64,000 nucleotides of DNA, taken from NCBI GenBank assembly GCA_937920515.1, contig CALEUG010000011.1, forward strand, positions 47,114 to 111,113, written 5' to 3'. Shown in pieces: positions 25,528 through 33,083 of this stretch. This DNA comes from an uncultured bacterium (GTDB lineage: Bacteria > Acidobacteriota > Aminicenantia > Aminicenantales > Saccharicenantaceae). The translations under genes were made by a program, and so were the position numbers. Under the pieces are notes generated by a model, which saw only the letters and a list, made by a program, of their open reading frames with translations, was not told where the DNA came from and did not search any database. How positions within the stretch are numbered: position 1 is the stretch's first letter; each line of letters begins with the position of its first letter.

Positions 25528-26784
25528 ATGGGTGGTACCAGCGAAAGGCCAGGGTTGGACGCAACCTTCCCCTTAAGGTTGAGAGCAGCCCGCCTGAAGG
25601 CCGGCCTGAGTCTCGAGGACCTGGCCCAGAAACTCGGGGGGATTGTCACCAGACAGGCTATCGCCAAGTACGAAAAAGGCCTGATCAGCCCATCTCCCGA
25701 GGTTCTGGAACACCTCCTCCGGGTCCTCGAGATCCCTCCTTCTCCAGACATTCCAGAAGAAGTACCCGAGAAGCCGGAAGAATTTATGGAAGCGGTCAGG
25801 GCTTGTGTACCAGCCATAACAAAGGATACCTGGAGAGAAAGGAGAGATATTAAGCTCACCGATTCCAGTAATTTTGCCTTACTATTCGCCAGAAGTGAAA
25901 TTCCGCCAGCTCCCGCTACCAGAGCCCGGTACCTGCAGAAGACGTGGGTCGAGCTGATTCCGGAAGAAGAAATAGAACTGCGTCCGGAACCACGCCTGCC
26001 CAGGAAACAGGCCCTCGCCCTGAGAATAATTCTATCAGAAAAGATGAAAAACTACCTCTGGCTGGAAAGACTGCTCAGACAGGAAAAAATTTTCCAGCCA
26101 CCTTTCAGTTTAAAAATTCGGAAACCGGAGGAAGCAGAAAAGGCGGCTGAAGATTTGCGCCGACACTGGGATTTGGGAACCGGAGCCGTGACCAACCTGC
26201 TGACCTTCCTGGAAGAGCGAGGCCTCAAGATCTTCAAGCTGGTCAGCCCCGAAAAATTTGAGAGCCATTCGGGCTTTTACCGGAGCCAGCCGTTCATCGC
26301 CGTGGAGAATAACCTGCCGGTGGACAGGATCAGGTTTAGGGCCGCCGCGGAGCTGGCCCAGGTTCTGTTCGGACTGACCAACGACCCCGGCATGGTCAGG
26401 CTTTACAACAGGTTCGCGGCTGCCTTCCTTCTCCCGGCCAGGATTCTGGAAGAATACTTCCTCCCGGCCGGAAGAAAAATCGCCTTCAGCGAACTGGCAG
26501 AAATAAAAATGAGATACGGGATTTCACTCCAGGCCATCATGCGCCGGGCCCTGGACCTGGAGCTGGTCACCGAAAGGCGTTTTCGTTCTTTCCGGGAAAT
26601 GATGAACGAAAAGGGCTGGCTGTGGAAAGAACCGGTTGAATACCGGGGCGAGGAAAATCCTTCCAGGTTCAGAAGGTTGCTGCACTACGCCGTTTCCTCG
26701 GAAATCCTGTCCCCGGACAGAGCCGCCGTCCTGGCCGAAACCACGCCCGAAGGATTAAAAAAAGAAATGGGAGAGATATTTTAA
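25528..26784 (+). CDS. XRE-family regulator with degenerate ImmA/IrrE-type domain
   Basis: A 418-residue protein. An XRE helix-turn-helix occupies about residues 12-70 (LRAARLKAGLSLEDLAQKL..ITRQAIAKYEKG). After a linker rich in Pro and Glu comes an ImmA/IrrE-like domain at about 190-330. The metallopeptidase HExxH is replaced by A274-E275-L276-A277-Q278. In the later ExxANxFAxxLLMP-type segment the expected Glu is Val (VRLYNRFAAAFLLP). All three zinc ligands therefore appear lost while the Glu base remains, so proteolysis is unlikely and the domain may only sense or bind. Intact relatives control phage, mobile-element and stress genes by cleaving repressors. AAGGAAG precedes ATG. Confidence 0.8.
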   Translation: MGGTSERPGLDATFPLRLRAARLKAGLSLEDLAQKLGGIVTRQAIAKYEKGLISPSPEVLEHLLRVLEIPPSPDIPEEVPEKPEEFMEAVRACVPAITKDTWRERRDIKLTDSSNFALLFARSEIPPAPATRARYLQKTWVELIPEEEIELRPEPRLPRKQALALRIILSEKMKNYLWLERLLRQEKIFQPPFSLKIRKPEEAEKAAEDLRRHWDLGTGAVTNLLTFLEERGLKIFKLVSPEKFESHSGFYRSQPFIAVENNLPVDRIRFRAAAELAQVLFGLTNDPGMVRLYNRFAAAFLLPARILEEYFLPAGRKIAFSELAEIKMRYGISLQAIMRRALDLELVTERRFRSFREMMNEKGWLWKEPVEYRGEENPSRFRRLLHYAVSSEILSPDRAAVLAETTPEGLKKEMGEIF

Positions 26785-26808
26785 GCCGGGGATGGGTCCC
26801 GGCTTAAA
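26780..26808 (+). terminator. Hairpin at the end of the XRE/ImmA gene
   Basis: Perfect 11-base arms TTTAAGCCGGG (26780-26790) and CCCGGCTTAAA (26798-26808) around a seven-base loop, overlapping the stop codon. There is no T-run, so it may be a weak terminator or a transcript-stabilising hairpin. Confidence 0.55.
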
Positions 26809-26872
26809 TGATAAAGGTACGCTGGAGCAAATTTTAAGCGGGGGTTGATGATGGCAACTGTTAACCAGCCTC

Positions 26873-26912
26873 TCAAGATTCCGCCTTAGGCTTAAGGCAG
26901 GAGCAATCTTGA
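26873..26912 (+). promoter_or_regulatory. Nested hairpin in the leader of the ARPP-1 gene
   Basis: Outer arms TCAAGATT (26873-26880) and AATCTTGA (26905-26912) enclose an inner stem GCCTTA (26883-26888) and TAAGGC (26893-26898). It ends 36 bases before the ARPP-1 start codon. It could be an RNA element or a protein site; no known riboswitch was recognised. Confidence 0.5.
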
Positions 26913-26948
26913 AGACCTGAAACTTACACATTTTAAGGAGAAAACGCT

Positions 26949-28007
26949 ATGGAAAGGACTGTCAATTTTTACCTTCGGGGAATGGAACTCGGGAATCCTC
27001 AGGCACATGAGGACATGGTCCTTTTCCCCATCACAGCCAGGCTCAACCCGGGCCCGGATTATATCACCCTGGACGAGGCCCTGGAAAAAGGCCTGTTTGA
27101 AGTTGGCGAGGTTGGTCCCGGTGGCTCGGTACCGGAACTTAAAGCCACGAACAAAGGCGAAAAGCCGGTCCTGCTTCTTGACGGGGAAGAATTAAGAGGA
27201 GCCAGGCAGAACCGGGTGCTAAATACCACCATCATGATTGGCCCGAAAACCCCGGTGGTCATCCCGGTCAGCTGCGTTGAAGCCCATCGCTGGCATGGCC
27301 CTTCCCTTCGCATGGAAAGGTCCGACCACGTGATGGCCCACCAGATCCGACGGAAAAAGATGGACCAGGTGCACCGCAACCTGGAAGTAAATCGCACCTT
27401 CAGGGCTGACCAGTCCGAAATCTGGGCTGACATTGATCGTATGGCTTTCAGCTTGCAGGTGGAATCACCGACCGGAGCCATGAGTGATATTTACGAGGCC
27501 ATGGAGAAAGACTTCAAGAGTTATCTCCAGGCCTTTGCCCTGGTCCCGGAACAGAAAGGTCTTCTGGTCTTTATAGAAAGCCAGCCGCTGGGCCTGGAAT
27601 TTGTCTCCAGGGATACGGCTTTCAGCCGGCTTTACCAGAAGCTGCTCAAGAGCTACATCCTGGAAGCCATCAGCCTGAAGTACGAGAATAAAGCAGGAAA
27701 GAAGGGCGGCCAGAAGAATAAGGAGAACTCAAAAGAAGGAAGCGGGGTCAGCCCGGAGCAGGCCAGGGCCTTTATCGAAACTGCCGGGCAGTGCGAAGAA
27801 AAAAGGTTCCAGTCCATAGGGCTGGGCGTTTCCTGCCGCTACCGTGGCAACTCCATGGTCGGAGCGGCCCTGGAAATTGAGGGTTCGGTGCCACACCTGG
27901 CTTTCTTTTCCATCAGCAACGGAAAAGCGCAGAACAGGTCCTGGGGCCAGGAAGAAAATTTCCCGCAGCTTCGCCTCAGGAAACGCTACCTGTTTGATGA
28001 GGAATAA
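26949..28007 (+). CDS. ARPP-1 family (DUF6569-like) domain protein
   Basis: A 352-residue soluble protein of the ARPP-1 family. Recognised segments are MVLFPITARLNPGPDYITLDEAL at the N-terminus, then LLLDGEELRGARQNRVLNTTI and VVIPVSCVEAHRW around residues 78-118, and a C-terminal SIGLGVSCRYRGNSMVGAALEIEG strand pair. The domain was described in silico among proteins linked to ADP-ribose or phosphatase-type signalling; no activity has been shown to my knowledge. A lysine-rich linker near residues 245-262 separates two halves. It has its own leader with a nested hairpin and a good Shine-Dalgarno AAGGAG. Probably monocistronic. Confidence 0.75.
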   Translation: MERTVNFYLRGMELGNPQAHEDMVLFPITARLNPGPDYITLDEALEKGLFEVGEVGPGGSVPELKATNKGEKPVLLLDGEELRGARQNRVLNTTIMIGPKTPVVIPVSCVEAHRWHGPSLRMERSDHVMAHQIRRKKMDQVHRNLEVNRTFRADQSEIWADIDRMAFSLQVESPTGAMSDIYEAMEKDFKSYLQAFALVPEQKGLLVFIESQPLGLEFVSRDTAFSRLYQKLLKSYILEAISLKYENKAGKKGGQKNKENSKEGSGVSPEQARAFIETAGQCEEKRFQSIGLGVSCRYRGNSMVGAALEIEGSVPHLAFFSISNGKAQNRSWGQEENFPQLRLRKRYLFDEE

Positions 28008-28479
28008 GGTCAGAAATTATGGCCTCCGGAGGTAAGACAAGGAAAAACGCGGGGCCACGGCCAGCCCGCCAGCCCTCAGGCCAGACGGCCCGGGGGCTGC
28101 CCTGGCCGGATTACACCATCATCCAGCAGCTGCCGGCCGAGCTGATTCCCTTCTTGCTCTGCCAGGAACAGAAGCCTTCTTTTCAAAAACGAATGCTTTC
28201 CAGAATCCTGAATAGCTTTATAAATTAAAAAAATACAGAAGAATAATACATGCCGTTTATCTGGAATGATAGTCAGTCTTTTGACCTGGAGTTTTCCCTG
28301 GACAGGTTAGAGAAATAGGCCAGGGCTACTCCGCATGGCCGGGGTACCGGTTATCATGAGAATTCCCCGGCCAGGATTTAAGAAGCAGCCTGGCGGGCCC
28401 CTTGCGAGATATAAATAGGAGCAGGCAGCAGATTGAGGTTGACACAGAACCGGCAAAGTTCTATTAATCTATTAGAGAA
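28008..28479. other. Intergenic region, no confident gene
   Basis: Holds two short open frames on the plus strand, at 28019-28228 (69 codons) and 28250-28318 (22 codons). Neither has a convincing ribosome-binding site or a recognisable domain. They could be gene remnants. Confidence 0.35.
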
Positions 28480-28482
28480 TTG

Positions 28483-28779
28483 ATGAAAATTTGGGCGACT
28501 GCCGGATTGATGCTGATTTTGTCAGGATTTATCTGCTTTGTAACCGGCCAGGCTACTTCTCCGCCAGAAGCCAGGCAGCAGGAAACCGTCGCCCAGACTC
28601 CGCCGGACCAGGTCCCTCCCCCGGAAGTCCAGAAACCCAGGCTTGATTACATGAGCACCTTCCTTTCCAGGACCACAAGTCCCCTGGGCATAAAAGAAGA
28701 CGAGGAACTGCGCCGTCTGCTAAAACAACCCAGGACTACCTGGACCCTTAGAGCTGGCATCCGCCATATCCTGAATTAA
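28483..28779 (+). CDS. Small exported protein of unknown function
   Basis: A 98-residue predicted secreted protein. Residues 1-22 form a signal peptide (MKIWATAGLMLILSGFICFVTG), then a Pro/Gln/Glu-rich linker, then a short charged tail with GIKEDEELRRLLKQP. I do not recognise the family. The stop codon leads into a run of 15 T (28780-28794), which could aid transcription termination although no GC-rich hairpin precedes it. The histidine kinase starts 60 bases later. It might encode a periplasmic partner of that kinase's PDZ domain, but this is speculation. Confidence 0.5.
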   Translation: MKIWATAGLMLILSGFICFVTGQATSPPEARQQETVAQTPPDQVPPPEVQKPRLDYMSTFLSRTTSPLGIKEDEELRRLLKQPRTTWTLRAGIRHILN

Positions 28780-28839
28780 TTTTTTTTTTTTTTTATTGAA
28801 TTGATTCAAAAAATTGGATTTAGTATATTTTATTGAAGA

Positions 28840-31689
28840 ATGGCCATGAGAAGGAGCTTTTTCTACCTGTTCTTGTTTCTGGTGCTCGTTCTCATTGTCC
28901 TGGGTTTTATCAATATTTCCCGTAAGCTTTCCTGGAAAGAACCTTACGACGGGGTTTCCTGGGTGGAGGGCCCTACCGGCCTGACCGCGGCCAGGGTTGA
29001 TGAAGACAGCCCGGCCTATCTTTCGGGCATAAAGGCTGGAGACATCCTTTTCTCCATTAACGACACCCCGGTAAAAAATAGAATAGAGCTCGCCAAGATG
29101 CTCTGGCTGATTGACCGCCTTGAGCAGAAAGTGCTTTACCAGGTAGGCCGGAGCGGAACTATCCTTTCTCCTTCTTTTTACCTGACCAAAAAGGGTGTCA
29201 GTTCCACCTACATCTACCTGATGCTTCTGGGGCTGGCCACCCTGGCCATCAGCCTGATGGTTTTCTTCAATACCAAGCGACAGTTCACCGAACCTTATGC
29301 CTTTTTCTACCTGGTCTCGGTTTCTCTTTATTCATTATATGTTTTTTCAGCCACCGGTCAGATGGATTTCCTGGATAACCTTTTCTACTGGCTGGACAAG
29401 TTAGCCCTGCTGGCTTTTCCTCCGCTTCTGCTGAATTTCTTTTTCATCTTCCCCCAGAAGAAAAAAATAATCCAGAAGAAGAAACGGGTTGCCCTTTTCT
29501 ACATTCCGGGCCTGTCGCTCCTGCTGACCAACGTAGTTCTGAACACCATACTGGAATCCAGCCTGAGCGAAGCCCGGGTGCTGACCTTTCACAAAGCCCT
29601 GGAAAAGCTGGAACTGGCTCACTTCTCCCTGTATACCGTTCTGGCCCTGGTTCTCATCATCCGCGACCTGATAAGAAACATCAATCCATACATAAAAAAC
29701 CAGCTCAAGTGGATTGCCGTCGGTCTGGGCCTGGGTTCTTTGCCTTTTGCCGTCTTCTACGTGATACCCTTCCTCCGGGACCGCCTGCCCACCACTCCCG
29801 GCCAGCTGAGTGTCCTGCTCCAGGGCCTGATACCCATCACCCTGGCTTATTCCATCTCCCGTTACCGGCTGATGGATTTTGAAGTGCTGTTCAAGAAGGG
29901 AACCACCCTGGTGATTTCCTTCGCCATGCTGGCCATGGTTTACTTTCTGGTCAGCTCCCAGACCGAGCTGTTTTCCGAAAACCGGCTCAACGCCATCCTT
30001 CTGGGCCTGCTGGCCATAATCCTTGGAGCCACACTGTTCACCCCGCTGTCGGAACTGGTCCAGACCCTGGTCGACCGGGTGATTTACAGGCGAAGTTACG
30101 AGTACCGCCGGACGTTGCTGATGATCTCAAACGTCCTCAACCGCGAACGTGACCTCGGCCGCCTGAGCAATTTCCTGGTCGATACCATTTCCAAGGCTTT
30201 GTCCCTCAAGCAGATTGACCTGTTCCTGGCCAGAGAAAATAACCCGACTGAGTTCTACCTGCTGCGCTCTTCTGAGCCTGACCTGGAAATAAAATCGCTT
30301 TTACTTTCCCTGCCGGAAATAGACCTGTTGCAAAAGGCCGAGTTCATCTCGCTTGTCCAGCCCGGTGAAACGCAGCACAGGCCGGGACTCTTCAGACCTC
30401 TCCTGGAAAAAGGGCGGGTTCACATCTTGCCGCTGCGCCTGGAAAATAAAGTCATGGGCTTTCTGGCCATGAGCCACAAGCTGGATGAATCCTATCTGTC
30501 GGGCGAAGACCGGGAGCTGCTGCGCACCATTTCCACCCCGGTGGCCCTGGCCCTGGAAAACGCTTCGCTCTACAACCAGCAAATAATCCGGTCGCAGGAG
30601 CTGCAGCGGCTGAAGGACTACAGCGATAACATCATAGAAAGCCTGACGGTGGGAGTGGCGGTCATCGACCAGAGCGGCCGGGTCATCGGCTGGAACCGGG
30701 TGCTGGAAAGGCAGTTCGGCCTGGCCCGGGACCAGGCTCTCAACCGGCATTTATCGGAGGTTATAGGCAAGTATAATTTCCAGGCCATCTTCCCGCCCGA
30801 AACCCAGACCGAGTACCAGCTCCTGAGTGAAATCGGCCTGACCACGGCCCGGGGCGAGAAGAAGATATTCGACGTGGCCCGCACTCCCCTGTTTGACAAC
30901 CAGATGAAAGCCTACGGCACCATCATCGTGTTCGAAGACATCACCGAAAAAATCCACCTGCAGCAGCAGTTGCTGACCTCGGAGAAGCTGGCTTCCATCG
31001 GACTGCTGTCGGCCGGGGTGGCCCACGAAATCAACACCCCGCTGACCGGAATTTCCAGCTATGTTCAGATGCTGCAGAAAAAACTGAGCGATACCCACTA
31101 CCTCCAGATCCTGCAGAAAATCGAAGCCCAGACCGAGAGGGTCAATCGCATCATCAAGAACCTGCTAAACTTTGCCCGTAACCCGGCCGACGAGTATTAC
31201 CACCGGGTAGACCTCAAGGATAGCCTGGAAGAAATAATCTCCCTTATAGATTACCGGTTGAAAAGCCTGAACATCCAGCTGGAGCTGGCCCTGAATCCGG
31301 TGGTGATTTACGCCCAGCGGGAAAGACTGCAGCAGGTCTTCATAAACATTATTCTCAACGCCATGGACGCCATGCCGCAGGGTGGCAAACTGACCATCGA
31401 ATGCCAGCAGAAAGACAACCTGGCCCTGGTCAGGATAACCGACACCGGGACTGGCATCAAGCCGGAACACCTGCCGCGAATCTTCGACCCCTTTTTCACC
31501 ACCAAGGGCCTGGGCAAGGGAACCGGCCTGGGGCTGTCCATCAGCTTTGCCATAGTCAAGGAACATGAGGGCCAGATACTGGTGGACAGCGCTGTCGGCC
31601 GGGGCACCAGTTTTACCATCATCCTGCCCACCAGCCTGTCAGAAAAAAACCGCCCGAAAATACAGACACGGGGAAGTCAACATGAATGA
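28840..31689 (+). CDS. Membrane PDZ-GAF-PAS sensor histidine kinase
   Basis: A 949-residue sensor kinase. A first membrane helix (about 5-25) is followed by an extracytoplasmic PDZ domain (about 40-115; VDEDSPAYLSGIKAGDILFSINDTPV). A block of seven or eight membrane helices (about 125-400) leads to a GAF domain (about 430-575), a PAS domain (about 590-700; DYSDNIIESLTVGVAVIDQSGRVIGWN) and the kinase core. The phosphorylated His is H729 in AGVAHEINTP. ATP-binding boxes IILNAMDAM, DTGTGI and GTGLGL are intact. It overlaps the response regulator gene by eight bases, so the two form an NtrB/NtrC-type pair. Confidence 0.92.
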   Translation: MAMRRSFFYLFLFLVLVLIVLGFINISRKLSWKEPYDGVSWVEGPTGLTAARVDEDSPAYLSGIKAGDILFSINDTPVKNRIELAKMLWLIDRLEQKVLYQVGRSGTILSPSFYLTKKGVSSTYIYLMLLGLATLAISLMVFFNTKRQFTEPYAFFYLVSVSLYSLYVFSATGQMDFLDNLFYWLDKLALLAFPPLLLNFFFIFPQKKKIIQKKKRVALFYIPGLSLLLTNVVLNTILESSLSEARVLTFHKALEKLELAHFSLYTVLALVLIIRDLIRNINPYIKNQLKWIAVGLGLGSLPFAVFYVIPFLRDRLPTTPGQLSVLLQGLIPITLAYSISRYRLMDFEVLFKKGTTLVISFAMLAMVYFLVSSQTELFSENRLNAILLGLLAIILGATLFTPLSELVQTLVDRVIYRRSYEYRRTLLMISNVLNRERDLGRLSNFLVDTISKALSLKQIDLFLARENNPTEFYLLRSSEPDLEIKSLLLSLPEIDLLQKAEFISLVQPGETQHRPGLFRPLLEKGRVHILPLRLENKVMGFLAMSHKLDESYLSGEDRELLRTISTPVALALENASLYNQQIIRSQELQRLKDYSDNIIESLTVGVAVIDQSGRVIGWNRVLERQFGLARDQALNRHLSEVIGKYNFQAIFPPETQTEYQLLSEIGLTTARGEKKIFDVARTPLFDNQMKAYGTIIVFEDITEKIHLQQQLLTSEKLASIGLLSAGVAHEINTPLTGISSYVQMLQKKLSDTHYLQILQKIEAQTERVNRIIKNLLNFARNPADEYYHRVDLKDSLEEIISLIDYRLKSLNIQLELALNPVVIYAQRERLQQVFINIILNAMDAMPQGGKLTIECQQKDNLALVRITDTGTGIKPEHLPRIFDPFFTTKGLGKGTGLGLSISFAIVKEHEGQILVDSAVGRGTSFTIILPTSLSEKNRPKIQTRGSQHE

Positions 31690-33061
31690 TAATGCCTTGA
31701 TTCACCTGATTGACGATGAACCTATAATCCACGATGTCCTGGGACAGCTCCTGGAATCCGAAGGCTTCCAAGTAGAAATTTCCGCCTCCGGGGAAGAGGC
31801 ATTGAAAAAATTCGAGGAACAGAAATTTGACCTGACCCTGCTCGACCTGCTGATGCCGGGGATGGACGGCCTGGAGGTCCTGAAACAGGTCAGGAAAATC
31901 GACCCCGAGGCTCTGGTGATCATTATCACAGCCTACGCCTCGGTGGAATCGGCTCTGACCGCCATCAGGATGGGAGCCTACGACTACATCCAGAAGCCCT
32001 TCAAGAATGATGAATTGCTGATGACCATCAGGCGGGCTCTGGAACACCGCCGGCTGCAGGAAGAAAACATCAGGCTACGCCGCGAGCTGAAAAGGAAATT
32101 CAGCTTCGAGAATATCATCGGCAAAAGCCAGCCCATGATGAACGTTTTCGAACTGATCAAGGCCGCCGCCCCCACCCGCTCCACCATCCTGATCCAGGGC
32201 GAAAGCGGCACCGGCAAGGAGCTGGTGGCCAGAGCCATTCACCTGAATTCCGACCGGTCCCGCCATCCCTTCGTGGTGGTCAACAGCGGCTCGCTGCCCC
32301 CGGACCTGCTGGAGAGCCACCTTTTCGGTCACGTCAAAGGGGCTTTTACCGGCGCGGTGACCGACAAAAAAGGCCTTTTCGAGGCGGCCGACCGGGGCAC
32401 CATCTTCTTTGACGAAATCTCCTCCATCAGCCTGGAGACCCAGGTTAAGCTGCTCCGGGTCATGCAGGACAGGGAATTCATGCGCCTGGGCGGTACCAGG
32501 ACGATTAAAGTCGACGTCCGCATCATCGCCGCCACCAACACCGACCTGGAGGAACTGATAGAGCAGAAAGCTTTCCGCAAGGACCTTTTCTACCGGCTGA
32601 ACGTCATCAAGATCGAGCTACCGCCGCTCCGGGCCAGGAAAGAAGACATTCCGCTGCTGGTCAAGCATTTCATCGAGCTTTACAACGCCGAAAACCAGAA
32701 GCAGGTGGAGGGGGTGAGCGAGGACGTCATGGAAATCCTGATGGATTATGACTGGCCGGGAAACGTCCGGGAGCTGGAAAACGTCCTGGAAAGAGCCGTG
32801 GTGCTATGCAAGAGCCGGGTCATCACCCGCGACGCCCTGCCGCCCTTCCTGCTGAGCGGGAAAAAGATGATGTTCGAAGGACTGGACAGTCCCAGTCTGA
32901 ACCTCAAAGAAAAAACGGCCGATTTTCAGAAAAAACTTATCCTGACCGCCCTGGAAAAATCCGGTGGCGTTCAAAAGAAAGCCGCCCAGCTACTGGGACT
33001 TAAACCGACCACCCTGAACGAAATGATCAAGCGCCTGAAAATTAACGACAGGCTGGCCTGA
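31682..33061 (+). CDS. NtrC-family sigma-54-dependent response regulator
   Basis: A 459-residue activator. The receiver domain (about 5-120) has the phospho-acceptor D55 in LLDLLMPGMDG. The AAA+ domain (about 145-380) has Walker A GESGTGKE, the sigma-54 contact loop GAFTGA, Walker B GTIFFDE and arginine-finger region RKDLFYRL. The C-terminal Fis-type helix-turn-helix follows (GGVQKKAAQLLGLKPTTLNEMIKRL). The start at 31682 overlaps the kinase stop; the open frame extends upstream but that part belongs to the kinase gene in another frame. It should activate sigma-54 promoters when phosphorylated by the kinase. Confidence 0.95.
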   Translation: MNDNALIHLIDDEPIIHDVLGQLLESEGFQVEISASGEEALKKFEEQKFDLTLLDLLMPGMDGLEVLKQVRKIDPEALVIIITAYASVESALTAIRMGAYDYIQKPFKNDELLMTIRRALEHRRLQEENIRLRRELKRKFSFENIIGKSQPMMNVFELIKAAAPTRSTILIQGESGTGKELVARAIHLNSDRSRHPFVVVNSGSLPPDLLESHLFGHVKGAFTGAVTDKKGLFEAADRGTIFFDEISSISLETQVKLLRVMQDREFMRLGGTRTIKVDVRIIAATNTDLEELIEQKAFRKDLFYRLNVIKIELPPLRARKEDIPLLVKHFIELYNAENQKQVEGVSEDVMEILMDYDWPGNVRELENVLERAVVLCKSRVITRDALPPFLLSGKKMMFEGLDSPSLNLKEKTADFQKKLILTALEKSGGVQKKAAQLLGLKPTTLNEMIKRLKINDRLA

Positions 33062-33083
33062 AGTTAAGTTCCGCGGCCTGATT

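Noticed and set aside
28019..28228. 69-codon open frame after ARPP-1
   Set aside because: The composition is basic and Pro-rich with no known similarity, and its start has only a CGGAGG placed within the first codons; left as uncalled.
28780..28794. Run of 15 T as a terminator
   Set aside because: No GC-rich hairpin precedes it; it may help termination but is not called.
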